Positions 24,701 through 35,467 of a DNA stretch of 64,000 nucleotides are shown here, in pieces. Position 1 is the first letter of the stretch, and every line of letters begins with the position of its first letter. The DNA comes from Marsupella aquatica (taxonomy: Eukaryota; Marchantiophyta). The notes under the pieces were generated by a model. That model made no database searches. It was given only the letters and a program-made list of their open reading frames with translations, and was not told the DNA's origin. A program made the translations under genes and the position numbers. The stretch covers positions 13,888,001 through 13,952,000 of the forward strand of contig OZ316894.1 of the NCBI GenBank assembly GCA_973895155.1, given 5' to 3'.

Positions 24701-25684
24701 GCTTTTTAAAGCCCCGACTTCCCCCCTTAGGAAGTGCATCTCTTCAGCTGCTTGTCGTGGAGTAGCCTGTATCTCCATATATTGTTTCCTCAGGCTTTTG
24801 CTTGCTCTGGAAACTTGTAGGTGTGGGTCCCGCTCCTCAGCTCCTCCTGTCCGCCATGCTGCCTCTAGCAGCTTAATGTTCGCTTTTGAACGTAGAATAG
24901 ACAAATTTTCTTTAAAGAATCTTACTCTACCTCTTTCATCTTCCTTCTGCACCCGTTGTAAACAGAATATGGCAATGACAGGGTCGTCGTCCAAAAGGGC
25001 AGTACCACCTTTGTGCTTAATTGATACTGTACCCTCCAGCCACCAGCCCTTATTGTTAATGTAGAATTGATCGTGTCAGAGAATTGTTGCGCTGCCTTCT
25101 CCAAGTGTACCATGACCCTATTATGCCTTAGCTGAGCTCTTTAGCATCAATCAAATCCACCCTGACCTGTAGGAATCTCCAATACTCCGCTTCTTGCCCT
25201 TTCAGTAAAGAAGTGCCTCCAGATGAATCCATCCGGGATTCCATCATATTGAAATCGCCACAGAGAATCCAGTTGGCTTGTGGTAGCTCCAGTTTTAGAT
25301 CATGCCATAGTAGAGCTCTCAATCTTGGAGAGTTAGGAGCGTAAATGCTTACCACCCCCAACGTGTAGGAGGGCATCTCAATTGTTACCCATACTGCTTT
25401 CCCCAACGCAAGTTTGCCCGATGTTATGATCTGTAGTGAGGGGTGGATCAATAAGGCCGTTTCACCACACGTCCTTCATCCGGTTCTGCCAAAAAATACT
25501 GGTATGACGGTAGAATTGCCCGAAGTGCAATGTCGAGTCTAAATTGGTCTACTTTGACTTCTTGTAATGCTAGAATTCCAAGTGAGTCTTTCAAAGAGCT
25601 CACCCAATTTCGTACTACATATTTCCTGTTGGGCTCTTCGAGCCCACAAACATTCCACGAGGCAATCGTTAGTGTGCTATCCAT
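21744..25684 (-). pseudogene. LINE ORF2: endonuclease, reverse transcriptase, zf-RVT
   Basis: Starts MDSTLTIASWNVCGLEEPN (AP-endonuclease motif ASWNVCGL), followed by LALQEVK and, after a frameshift near 25,460, IYAPNSP and LCGDFNMMESR, the endonuclease core. The RT domain (24994-23693 and 23662-23192) has IPKKADKRFLKDWKPLTML, QTGFIPDRSI, LKLDFEKAFDRVDHEYLW, GV-stop-QGCPLSPLLF and RLFADDVGMF, where the ADD catalytic pair is intact. The TGA before QGCPLSP stands where CGA (Arg) is expected. The C-terminus (22397-21744) has a zf-RVT-like region with CSFCLEHLETIPHLFFHC. About six frameshifts or stops break the frame. Enzymes for target-primed reverse transcription; this copy is dead. Confidence 0.9.
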
Positions 25685-26023
25685 TCGTGTAAAGTTGAGA
25701 GCCTGTGGTCTTTTTGCCAGATTATATCCTAAGACGGCCCCCAGGTGAGGGGTTAGCTATAGTGTGTCATTGGGCATCGCTACTGTAGAGTCTGAGTGAG
25801 GCAATTGGTATCACCATGCCACTTCCTCTGAATTCCTGAAGGTTTCCCTGATTGCCCGTTCTGGTACGTGGGTGGGGTGGTGATTGTACTTCCCCAATTG
25901 GTTGTGCCTCGTGATCCTCCATCTCCTTCCCTGCATCAATCATTGGATCATGTGAGAAACTCAATGCTCGTTGCTTCTTACCTTCCGTTTTCTCCCAATC
26001 CTTCTATTCTAGCGCTGGCGAGC

Positions 26024-28240
26024 TCAAGTCTTGTTTCCGGGCCCTTGACTGCGTGTGATGTATCCCTCATATTCTGACATTTCAGCATCTGTATCACCAT
26101 GAAAGGAGTAGAGGTTGTCTGCGTCGTTATTGGGAGGCAGTGGTCTCGGAGAATCAGCATCTGTAGTATGCACTTGGGCTTGTGGGGCAGGAGGTGTCAC
26201 CCATTCAATCACGCCCTCCAATGCATCTGGCATCACTTGTTGATTCCCTTTGCTTCTCTTAACGGCAATTGTTAGTGGGTCAGCATTCGCTGACGCATGC
26301 CTGAAAGCTCTACTCTTGGCAGAGAGTCTTGATGCATTTTCTACCTCAGCCCCACCAGCCTTGGGGCTCTCCGTTCCCCCCAGGTTCAGGGCGGGGTCAT
26401 GGAAGAGGGGATTCTCAACGATGAGGACCCCATCCACAGACGCACTCTGCGCCAATTTGGCGCCATGTGCACTATCCTTTGGTGGATTGCATGATTGAGG
26501 ACTACCAAAGGAGGCAAAAAAGTATCCAGTCCTTTCACTAATCCAAGGACTGTCAACGGCCAAGATTAGCACATCTTAGGTAAAAAATACTTCATGACAC
26601 ACTTCCACAAATGTTGGGCACACTTCCAAGAGTAAGGACTTTCGAAAAGTGTGGACACACTTCCAAAAGACTTGGCATGCAAGATCTAACCTTTCAATCT
26701 CAACTACTCAATCCTAGCCATCAAGGGATATATGGCACATTCAGTGCTCATGGACTCCTATTAAGTGCTCATGGAGTCCTTTCTTATGGAGAAAAAAGGA
26801 CTAAAATGGTAGTCCTCAATCATGCAATCCACCCTTTGTCTCCTCCATGGTTGTATTGTCTGTTGCTACATGCCGCTCATGTGCCCAACTCTGTTCTTTG
26901 AAGGCCCTCCTCATTGGCCTTAGGTGCTTGGGTATCATCATCATGTTGTTCTGTTGTGTTGGCCTTGTTCTCATATCCTTCCCTGCAGTCTCGTGCCAAA
27001 TGCCCTTTTTATTGTATTTGAAGCGATGGTTCGGGATATTCCTAAAAATCACCGGCTGCCAAATAATTATGTCCTCACGCACCCGTATTCGTGCACTGGC
27101 AAGAATCTCCCTTTCGGTGTCCCAAAGAATACAAGCCCGATCATGAGGATAAGAGCTGAATTCATCACCCTGGATATAGTAGAGTAGCTTCCCAAATGAT
27201 TCGGCAATTTTCCGTCTGCAACCTTCCAGCACCAATGCTCTGTAGGGAATCTTGATCCATATTGGGAGCTTAGTGAACCGGTCATTCTGCACATCAAATG
27301 ACAGTTCCCAAGCAAAAGTATACACAAACCTCCGCTCCATAAACCAGGGTGCTACTTCCAATGCGACATCTCTGTGATCCGGGTTTTCAAAAACTACAAG
27401 GTAGAAGTTTTTCCCCACAAATTTAATTTGTAGGACCGGCCAATTCATCTCCTTAACCATTGTTTCCTCGACCCACTCTCTGAATGCTGGTAGTAGCGGT
27501 GTTCTATCCATGAAGTAGCAAATGATGGCGCAATTGTATAATTGTCTGACTGTAGTTGCTGCGTCTTTAATGTTCCACTCGACCGTGGTGTACAGCTTTT
27601 CATGCCAATCCCCGTTAGACTTTAAGGCCAAGTCCTTAAGGATTGTAATGCATTCCTCCGAGGTTTCTTCTGGCTCCTCTATTGCACGCATTTTTGTGTC
27701 TCTGTTTGATCCTCTAGGATTTGTGGAATCGTCATTGCTACTCTGCCCTTTGTATTGTCGATTGCTCCGTAGATCTTGGTTATTATGGGGCCCAAACCCA
27801 AATTGTTCATCCCCAAAGGGTTGTCGTCGCACTGCATTCTGTTGAAATTCGCCATTCTGCTTGTGAGGGTTTCTTTCCGCTTCCCACTGCTCTTGAGCAA
27901 GCTGAAATGAGATCTGTTTTTGTCCTTGGCCGCCATCAGTCCTCCCTCTATTGGTGATATCATATGGGGCTTGCGGCTCCATCCATCCTGATGTTCGAGC
28001 ATCTTGGGCTGTATACTGTTGGCGGTAAGCATATGCCATTCCACTGCGTCCTCGTCCTCTTCCGTTTGAGTATCGTTGTGCGCCCCATCTTCCGCCTTGC
28101 ATTTCCTTCCCATTCCCATACTCCTGTCTGTTCTCATTGTGAGCATACCCTCTTCCTCCGTTGTTACCCAAGGGTGAAGCACCATTTTGAGGGCCATAAT
28201 GGTCCATGATTATATTGAATGTACAATCTCCTTTTTCCAA
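26024..28240 (-). pseudogene. LINE ORF1 (DUF4283-like) interrupted by a TIR element
   Basis: The N-terminal half (28240-26816) starts with a Gly/Asn/Gln/Arg-rich low-complexity region and then the DUF4283-type fold typical of plant LINE ORF1 proteins (FVGKNFYLVVFENPDHRDVA, APWFMERRFVYTFAWELSF, LPIWIKIPYRALVLEG). The C-terminal part (26572-26024) is acidic and Pro/Ala-rich. Removing the 351-bp insertion together with one copy of CCTTTG joins MEETK to DSAHGAKLAQ in frame, so the ORF was open when hit. Probably an RNA-binding protein of the LINE RNP; family assignment is by motif style. Confidence 0.83.
26482..26832. mobile_element. 351-bp MITE-like TIR element
   Basis: Perfect 25-bp terminal inverted repeats (26482-26506 and 26808-26832, starting GTGGATTGCATGATTGAGGA) flanked by a 6-bp direct duplication CCTTTG (26476-26481, 26833-26838). 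No coding capacity. The interior has repeated CACACTTCCA motifs and AGTCCT/AGGACT blocks near the ends. Precise removal restores the LINE ORF1 frame. A 6-bp duplication with these termini does not match a superfamily I can name with confidence. Confidence 0.9.
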
Positions 28241-28937
28241 ATTTGGGTATGATCAAAATCTGCACAATTACTGATCTAAGCTCGTCTCTCTTCCGTTTGC
28301 ATTCCGTTGTTAACACTATCAATATCTATCGTTGAGTTAGAGATCTTCACCTTATTTAATGCTTTGAGAATTTGTGCCTGGTTTTAAGTAGGCTGTAGTT
28401 CATGAAGCCTTGTATCTTGCAGTGGAGGTATTGCTCAGCTTTTCATCCCCGTTGTTGATCCGTTGGTAGTCAACGCGAGCTCCAACCCCCAGCCGCCAAC
28501 AATCCAGCTCATATATCTCATCCACACAGCCTGCAATAGTCTCTGAAAGCGCATTCAGCCATATATCCCACACAGCTCCACGCCTATCCTCGCAAGCTAA
28601 GTCCTTGCTAGTGCTCCTTGTAACTTTGTTTAACTTGCCACAATCCTCATGACTACGCCCCCGCAATCCAAGTTCATAAACCCCGAACCCAACAGACTCA
28701 ATCCCTAAAGACGTTTTGTCACACAAGTCATTCCTCTGTTAACCAAATCTCTCGTGAAGATACTCAATTAAAGGCCTGCCGCCCAGGATCCACAACCAAC
28801 AGCAAGCCGGCCAGAAAAGCTAGCCCAGCAGCCGAACAATCCCCCCTTACAATCGATTCCTTAATCAAACCTGTCAGCTCAGCTCTGCCTCTCTCTTAGC
28901 TCTCTCAGCTCTTAATGTCTACTTCAAAGGATCCATT

Positions 28938-29190
28938 GACGATTTGGTTTTCTTGCATTAGAAGGTTGTCAAGCTTGTCGCCAGTAGGTTTCCACAGGAA
29001 TTTAGCCTTGATGAGTTCTCCTCCTAAGAAGGCCGTCTTCTGCAGTTCCCACAGCCAAGCAAGTTCTTATCGCTTGCGGGCTGCTCTTTCTGATTCTTCT
29101 TCTTTGTAAGTCTCAACGTACTCACTTGCCCATTTGAACAGGCATCCCCAAAAATGTGTTGCTTGATTGATGTTGCTCATTCCCTTCTCT
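28938..29190 (-). pseudogene. LTR-encoded coiled-coil protein, copy 2 (5' part beyond the LINE)
   Basis: Reads MSNINQATHFWGCLFKWAS from about 29180 and ELIKAKFLWKPT near 28,990, matching the copy 1 segment MSNVNQAAHFWGCLFERAG ... ELIKAEFLWTPT. It belongs to the N-terminal region of the ORF whose main part is at 21.5-18.4 kb. Confidence 0.78.
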
Positions 29191-29699
29191 GGCCGTGCTT
29201 GGTAGCTACTTATGTCCCTCCTGTGTTCTCCTCCGTCTCTGACATTCGTTGGCTTCTGCTTGCTTGAGGTGCGAATGTGAGCCGTCCTTCTTGGTTTGGC
29301 TTGCCTTACCCCCCCTGCTCGGTCGATCTGCCCGTTGGTTACCCATAGCCGCCGGTACTTAGTTTGCCCTAACCCTAATCGTGTTCCCTACTATGGCGTC
29401 CTGACTTCCGGCCTTGGCTCGGGTTCCATAGTCACCCTTAATTGTTTATATTTTCCTTGTTTTTGTTACTATACTAATGTGTCTTCAACATATCCTCCTG
29501 GTTTTACCATTTAAATGGCCTAGTGATTCTTGGCTAGGCATCACAGTTTGCAACCGGACATTCTAGTTGTGCTTGTGTTGCTGAAAGGGACAAATTGCCC
29601 TTAGGGTTAGCATATACATAAGGTTAGGTTGGTCACCACAGATTCTTTTGGTGCTATTGGGTCACCCGATGGACGACGGACCGGTTTCACTCGAAGTGG

Positions 29700-31240
29700 G
29701 GCGCAATTTGGCTAGCGACATTGGTAGCAGTAAGCAGCACAACTTCAGACAGTGATTCTGACGAGGACTCTATGACCAGTTCTTCTCGTCATCAGGTGAT
29801 TGCACCTTTGTTATGGGATATGGAAGAGATATACGGGGCTACAAAGGGCCCACGATGATACTCTAGTGCAGTTGGCACGATTGATCTGGATGACTTCACC
29901 CAGGAGTTTGATACATGGTGCAATATGAAGACATTGCGTAACACCACGTTGTTTACCCCTTTCATGGCATGGAAGGGATTATTTCAACATTTGGAGGGGC
30001 CACCCATGGATGACTACCATGAGTTTTAGAAGGCTCATTTGATTGAGATTGAGGCATGGAGGCAGTATTGGTCGCCTAATTACGTGTCCATCACCTATGG
30101 CACTAGTGCGGTTGCACAACCCATTGCCACAGCTATTGCTTCTTCTAGCAGCACTAGCCAAAGTGGCACACCATCCACCAGTAGCACTCCAGTAGCATCC
30201 ATCGCTACTCCTGCCGGTGTGATTGTGATAGGGACTGGAGTTGCACCAGCATTTAATCCTTGGTGGAATTCTTTGAAGTACAAAAGTAGAACTATCAGGG
30301 TGTGAAAAATTGATAAGTTGAAGGGTCTCCATGAGTTTCAGCGCAAGGCTGGAGAGAGTCTACAGGAGGCATACACTTGTATGCGCAAATTGATCACTGT
30401 CACCAAGGGAGTGACAGAGGCTCAGGCAGTCCAGTTTTGGTATGCAATTCTAGACAGAGAGTTGTGATGTAGAGTGAGAGATGTCACTCTGCTTAGGGAT
30501 GCAGATCCCACATTAGCAGTTATTTTTACCCTTTCTGAGCGCATTGAGCTCAATATGGTGAATGAAAAGGTGGTGACTTCTAGATTTGCCAAGGAAGCAC
30601 CAAAGGCTGCATCTACATCCACACCATAACCTATTGCACGGAAGAGCCAGAGGGAGAAGCCTACTGCACGAGAGTCTATCAGCCAGAGACCTGTGCCCTC
30701 TTATGCTGGGCAGCAGTCAGGATGTTGGACCTGTGGTGGGGATCATGCACAGAGATATTTCTTAGATCATAGAGAATCAGGGGGAGGATCAGCGCCTGAT
30801 CAGCGATAGTATGATCATTGTGGAGCTCTTGGACACACCAAGGATAGGTGTTTCTCACTCCATCCTGAGTTACGGAGAGGAGGATCCCGTACACATGATC
30901 AGGGAAGAGGAGGAGGAGGTAGAGGTGGTGGACATGGTCGTGGCATGCCACATGCAGGGAGACAGGGAGGTGACGCTGCCCCTACTGTAACCATAGATCC
31001 AAAGGATGCTAAGATTGCTCAATTGGAGCAATAGCTAGCTGCCATGGCTAGTTCCCAGGTGAGACCTACTTCTGGTGATGGGGCATCTACATCCTATGGA
31101 CCTTCCACACCCCATGGTCCTTTCACATCTTATGGAGCTGATGGAGACCTTGCCATCATGGGATTCATGTGTGGCACTGCACATATTGATGCATCAGCAG
31201 CTTTGACACGTGGGGCAGCCAAAGCGCTTGAGCCCTGAGG
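29700..31240 (+). pseudogene. Gag of the methyltransferase gypsy (+ copy)
   Basis: Readable gag: DLDDFTQEFDTWCNMKTL, MAWKGLFQHLEGPPMDDYHEF, then a Ser/Thr/Ala-rich stretch, LHEFQRKAGESLQEAYTCMR, QAVQFWYAILDRE (retrotransposon gag core), and two CCHC-type knuckles, both damaged (CWTCGGDHAQRYF with the last Cys as Phe; YDHCGALGHTKDRC with the first Cys as Tyr). An RGGGRGGGHGRG tract follows. In-frame stops are mainly TAG (Gln positions) and TGA. The 3' end (GADGDLAIMGFMCGTAHIDA) matches the - copy at 56.87-56.70 kb. Confidence 0.85.
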
Positions 31241-31299
31241 AGCAATAGTGGAGCTAGATCCACATAGGGGGGATGCACATTGGCAGACAAAGCTTCCTC

Positions 31300-32340
31300 A
31301 ATCTTTTACATTGTCAGAGACAGTTCAGACTGCCTCTATGAACCTGATTTGAACAAACCTTGGCGTGGGTAAGTTGGCAGAATTAGGTAGTGATGCAATA
31401 GGGATGACAGGTACCCTGCTGGGGCGGCTACTGCCATAGTATGCACCCCATTATTTTCAGCAACAGACATGCTGAACTTGGGAGTTGGTCCTGTAGAAGT
31501 GTTTAGATTGGCAGCTACACTCTGTGAGGACACTCTAGTGGTTGCTTCCCATGCAGAAGCAACTTGTAGTGTTGAAGTAGTGAAGACCATGCCACCTATT
31601 GCTACTAGTGAGACATGGCATGCAGCAGCAGTGAGGTTGGTGGATTTACCAGCACGCCCTACATTTGAGAGGACTAGGTTTAAACCTGGTGTTGTGTCAT
31701 TGGATAATTAGAGTGGTATCTTTTGCTTAGTTGGGCCATCTAGAACAGTATACCAGCCAGAGAGAGTGTTACTGGATACTGGTGCTCAACCCTTGATGTT
31801 GGGGAAGTCTACCATACGTGGATTGGGATTGCGTCCAGAGGATTTGGAGGATTGTCCCTTTCCCATTTAGACCTCATTGGGGGGACCTACATCTACATAG
31901 CATATCACCAGGAGACCACTTGATTTGAGGATTTAGGAAGGTCATGCGACAAATAGCTCATAGATATAGGCGCGAGCTATTTTGACTAAGGCAGAGTCAT
32001 ATGATGTGTTGGTGGGATGTACAGTGCTCTACCCCACTGGATTTATTCTTGATTTTTGGGAGAAATTAGTGTCATATAGACCTGATTGGCAGTCAGGAGA
32101 TGCTCGATTGAGCAGGTTTCCAGTGAGATTTAGTGGACCTATGGGAGGCCCTAAATCCACACTCTTGTCTTTGGCAGCATTCTGTGGTGTAATTACTGGA
32201 CCTAATGATTTGATTGAGGGTAATGCGCATGCAGCAGATGTTCCACCATTGGAGGAGTCACATGAGGAACAGATCATGCGGGGATTACCTGTTGGCAGTG
32301 TGACGCCACCAGTGTGGCGCATTGGACAGGCCTTGCCATA
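31300..32340 (+). pseudogene. Protease region of the methyltransferase gypsy (+ copy)
   Basis: Contains LLDTGAQPLMLGKS (retropepsin DTG motif), LTKAESYDVLVGCTVLYPTG and FSGPMGGPKSTLLSLAAF, all also present in the - copy (56697-55761). Several TAG codons stand where the other copy has CAG or CAA (for example PFPI-stop-TSL against PFPIQTSL). The aspartyl protease would process the gag-pol polyprotein. The stretch is inactive in this copy. Confidence 0.85.
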
Positions 32341-32429
32341 GGCAGCAGCACGATTGATACATGATGCATGGCGTCATGCTTTTACACCACATTCAAGAGT
32401 AGAGCGGTCTCTTAGATGGACTAGTGACT

Positions 32430-33169
32430 CTTTCACCATTGGATACCACTCCTATTGCTTGGCAGTATCCACCATAGGGTATTTGCTTGTTGGATCTATT
32501 TGGTGGGATTAGCACTAGATTTGCTGTTATTCTTCAAGCATGAATTCCTGTGTGTCGCTATTTGTATGTGGAGACAGATGAGACAGCACGGAGGGTCTCA
32601 TTGCGGCATGTGGCTGTGTTGGTGGATAGATATCCACAGTTGCTGCCAGTGGATGCTATTTGTGGTTATCAACATGCACTACCTGCTGATATTTCATTGT
32701 TGGGGGCAGATCATTTGCATTGTGTTGGCCCCATTGATTTGGTGATTGCTGGCTGGTTGGCCATGTCAGGGCCAATCTAGAGCTAGCGTTGGACATGGAC
32801 TTCCCCGTGGACTTCATGATCCACGCTCTACATTGTTTTGGGAGATGTTACGGGTGCTACGTCATCTCCAGCTATATCAAAGACAGTCTCCAACATACAT
32901 TTTGGAGAATGTGCCATTGTTAGGTGATGATCATAGTCGGATTGTGGCCAGTGTTCACCAGGTGAGGTCTTGGATTGGACCTGTTGTGTTATTGGATGTT
33001 GCACGTGGGGGTTCTCGTGCACATTGTCCACGCTTGTGGTGGACTAATTTGATCCCATGTGAGGTGTTGAAGCGCGCATTTGATAGCATCCCACACTCAC
33101 CAACCTTAGTGGTGGATGATATTTTGGATCCAGGGCGTCGTGCACAGGGTGTGACCCAACCTGATAGAC
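32430..33169 (+). pseudogene. C5-cytosine DNA methyltransferase domain in gypsy pol (+ copy, truncated)
   Basis: Motif I GICLLDLFGGISTRF (about 32,480-32,515), then RYLYVETDETARRVSLRH, motif IV PIDLVIAGW/PCQGQSRA with catalytic Pro-Cys (32,760-32,775), motif VI YILENVPLL (about 32,910) and a motif VIII-like VLLDVARGGSRAHCPRLWW. Order I-IV-VI-VIII is the normal C5-MTase order; the RYxxxE spacing after motif I and the xxxxRxxxW(W/G)xNL block resemble Dnmt3/DRM-type enzymes. A 4-bp duplication (TGGC.TGG.TTGG) shifts the frame immediately before the catalytic PCQ, and a TAG/TGA occurs before and after motif I. The end (motifs IX-X) is cut off at 33,169 by the next LTR. Assignment to the C5-MTase fold is strong; subfamily is inference. 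Confidence 0.9.
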
Positions 33170-33338
33170 TGTCACGTCGTCAGCCTAGGCCTTAACCCAA
33201 GCTTTGGCTTAGACAGACACATCCTTTGTGAATATGAGGGTTTGGGCAGGGAGGGATGCACGGAATGCTCATAATTCACGTAAACTAGCACTAAGTGCGC
33301 TTACTATTATGTACAGACACCTCCTAGGTATAGTTTGT

Positions 33339-33354
33339 GTTCCGCCGCCGGAAC
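33339..33354 (-). promoter_or_regulatory. Conserved palindrome in LTR (third type)
   Basis: GTTCCG-CCGC-CGGAAC, preceded by CCTAGGTATAGTTTGT. Relative to copies 1 and 2 (A...T outer pair) the outer pair is G...C: both sides changed together. Confidence 0.6.
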
Positions 33355-34055
33355 GTACCTTAGTCAACACGGGGTCGACCCCGGCTCACGCACTTCTAAG
33401 CCTTCGTGTTACTACCTTCGATCCGGATCCGTTAGTATAAGAGCTCAACCCGGGCTCGCAACCCCGTACCCATATCCTGCACCCCGTGCACGGTTGGCAT
33501 AACGTGTTCGGCCCGACATTGATACTTGCACACGAGACTCATACATGCATACATACATAACAAAAATCTCGATTTACATGAAGGAATTAAGGAGAAAGGA
33601 TTTCATTCATTTATGATCATACACTTTATGATTTGGTTGACCCGACACCTCGTGAACGACCGGGCCCAAGGCCGAGGAGTATACACTACAATGGAGCCCG
33701 GCTCCGCACTCACCCAGCAAGCTTAGTCATATACCCTCCCCTTGGTACTTTGGTACCTCACCGAGTTCGGGGCTCCCCGTGCGTACTACGAATGGCCAAC
33801 TTCTGAGTCTAAAATCCCCCCTCCCTAACCTCTACTAGGGGGGCCGCTAAATACTAAGGGCTGAGGACCGGCCTGGCCTTGTGCCCGAATCTACGCTAAC
33901 TTATATCCCTACTAAGCTGGTGCTTGCTTGTCCTATTAGTCTAACCTATTCTACACAGGTTGGATAATGTGTCAGCACCGCTATCTTCTGGCCGGCACTT
34001 GTCCTACTAGCCTAATTTAGCTACTCCTAAGTCTATTCTAAGCCTAACCCTCCGC

Positions 34056-35467
34056 TAATGTCTGGTGCGCTTGCCAGAGCCGTCCGAGTGGGAGCGGCCA
34101 TCCCGCTGCCTACGGAGTCTGTTGTTGTCCGCCTTGAGGAGCTAGACTTGGTCCAGCAGAGATTCATTTTCTCGCTTCGCCGCGTCTGTCTCCTTAGATG
34201 CCTCCTGGCATGCCTCTTCCAATTGTTGGGCGTTGCTCGTCAGCTTGTCCACCACCTGGGTCTATTTCTCGGCTTTGGCTTGAAGCCGTGCCACTTCGGC
34301 CTGCAGGGTGGCAATCTCCGCAGTGTCACGCTGGGCCCGCTCTTCGGCCTCCTCTAGGTCTTTATGCCAGATGACAGTTTGGTCCTTCAAACTGTCAACC
34401 TGGGTCCGGAGCCGTGCAATCTCGACCTCCTTCCCGGCTTTGGCTTGTTCGGCCAAGGCGGTAAGGGCATGCGCATTTGCTAACAACTCATCTGCGACTG
34501 CAACCTTGGGTCGTAGTTGCAGAAGCTCAGCCTCTTGAGCTGCAACTTCATCCTTTAGGTACACGGATTCAACCCGGTACCGCTCTATCCGCTGAAGGGC
34601 CTCTGACTGAGCCCGACCTGCTTTTACTACGGTAACCAACTCCTGATTGAAGAAGTAGGCTACCTTCCAAGCCATGAACTCCCTGGTATCCCGAGCTATC
34701 TGTTGGGAGAAATCTCCTAAAAGCCCATTTAGAAATATACCCGGTACGAAGAGTTCCGGGTGGTCTAGGTTATGCCCGTCTGGAGTTGGGCACGGGCAGA
34801 CGTTAACTCGCATGGGAGCCGGGGTAGTGACATCCAGCCCTGGGGATGTAGTGTTGGAAGGGGCTGGAGTGTCCTCCTCCACCATCGGGCCGTCCTCTAG
34901 AATAGCCACTGATGGGCCTTCTAGACCTTCGGGCTCGGGCAAGGCCTCCATCGCCCCGACTTCTGCACCAGGCCTGACCTGGTTGATCGCGTTTAAGGTT
35001 GCGATCATTGCCTCTTCCGGTACTTCTTTGGCCACGGCTACCGCTACCTATGGAGGTTGGATGGGTGAGGCCTACGTCGCCGCCAGACTTTGGGCCTCGG
35101 GTTGAGGCCGTCTCTCCAAGGCCGGGAAGATCCACTTAGTCGGGACCAATTTAGTTACATTGACCCGGGGAAGGGTTCATCGATCAAACCGGGCGTACCA
35201 CTCGAGAATGATCTCGATGTGGCTCACAAAATATGCCTTCCCGCCGATGCATAGCGACTTCCTTCGCCGCTCCATCTCTTCATGGAACTTCTTAGCGAAG
35301 TACAAAGCCCACTTCCTAGGTCGATAGTTCTCGACCTGGATAACCTGGGCAGCGGAGATCTCGCCCCGGGGTTCCATCATGTGGAGGGCGTACCTTTGGA
35401 ACTCCAGCCGCTCAGCTATCTCGGGGATGAGGCAGGTCCTCACAACATACATTTCAAGCCAGCACAA
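34056..35467 (-). pseudogene. LTR-encoded coiled-coil protein, third type
   Basis: Fragments in two frames. First 35467-35177 (LEFQRYALHMMEPRGEISAA, RKWALYFAKKFHEEMERRRKS, HIEIILEWYARFD), then 35035-34262 with an acidic Pro-rich stretch, a short globular part (FVPGIFLNGLLGDFSQQIA) and a heptad-rich coiled coil (EVAAQEAELLQLRPKVAVAD, QVDSLKDQTVIWHKDLEEA). The frame runs on through two TAG codons to about 34,056 (KLTSNAQQLEEACQEASKET). Sequence identity to copies 1/2 is low by eye, but position in the LTR, strand, length of the coiled coil and basic C-terminus are the same. N-terminus missing. Function unknown. Confidence 0.65.

Larger units (their letters stand above)
21491..28937 (-). mobile_element. 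LINE (L1-like), near full length
   Basis: A 7.4 kb non-LTR retrotransposon on the - strand interrupts the giant LTR copy 2. It has a 5' untranslated region (about 28,937-28,241), ORF1 with a DUF4283-like domain, ORF2 with endonuclease, reverse transcriptase and a C-terminal zinc-binding region, and a 3' end near 21,491 in an A/T-rich stretch (TTATTTTATTTTATAAAAA on the - strand) preceded by a CCCC-GTCGT-GGGG hairpin. A 19-bp imperfect target duplication flanks it. Frameshifts and stops make it inactive, and a 351-bp TIR element sits in ORF1. Confidence 0.88.
17390..29545 (-). mobile_element. Giant solo LTR, copy 2 (4.7 kb) split by a LINE
   Basis: The left end (17390, TGTGGTGCGACCC) and right end (29545, GGCTAGGCATCACA) match copy 1, but the flanking duplication here is GTTTG (17385-17389, 29546-29550), proving an independent insertion. 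The two halves 17390-21490 and 28938-29545 are collinear with copy 1, which is uninterrupted at that place; the intervening 7.4 kb is a LINE. Without it the element is about 4.7 kb. It is more decayed than copy 1, with many frameshifts in its ORF, but is open where copy 1 is broken at the ORF 5' part. Confidence 0.82.
29551..33169 (+). mobile_element. Ty3/gypsy element with cytosine methyltransferase, + copy (5' part)
   Basis: Gag, protease and a C5-cytosine methyltransferase domain follow one another on the + strand with many stops. The sequence is homologous in order to the - strand copy at 56.9-40.8 kb, which continues into RT, RNase H and integrase. This copy is cut at 33,169 by another LTR (TGTCACG at 33170). 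No LTR of its own could be identified; its 5' part may be split around the two giant solo LTRs at 11.7-29.5 kb. Confidence 0.85.
33170..35467 (-). mobile_element. Giant LTR of a third type, truncated
   Basis: Starts TGTCACGTCG at 33170 inside the + methyltransferase gypsy, the same TGTCAC terminus as the pol-bearing element at 56,875. It carries the conserved palindrome 169 bp inside, a 0.6 kb non-coding tract, then a - strand coiled-coil ORF. The right side ends abruptly near 35,465, where integrase C-terminal sequence of another gypsy copy begins. No second LTR or polypurine tract is seen. Truncation by deletion or recombination is inferred. Confidence 0.65.

Noticed and set aside
31336-31590. 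Antisense ORFs over the protease and methyltransferase regions, including + strand 32455-32745 and - strand 41639-41929
   Set aside because: They are frame shadows: the + ORF at 32,455 and the - ORF at 41,639 are the same wrong frame of the methyltransferase domain in both copies.
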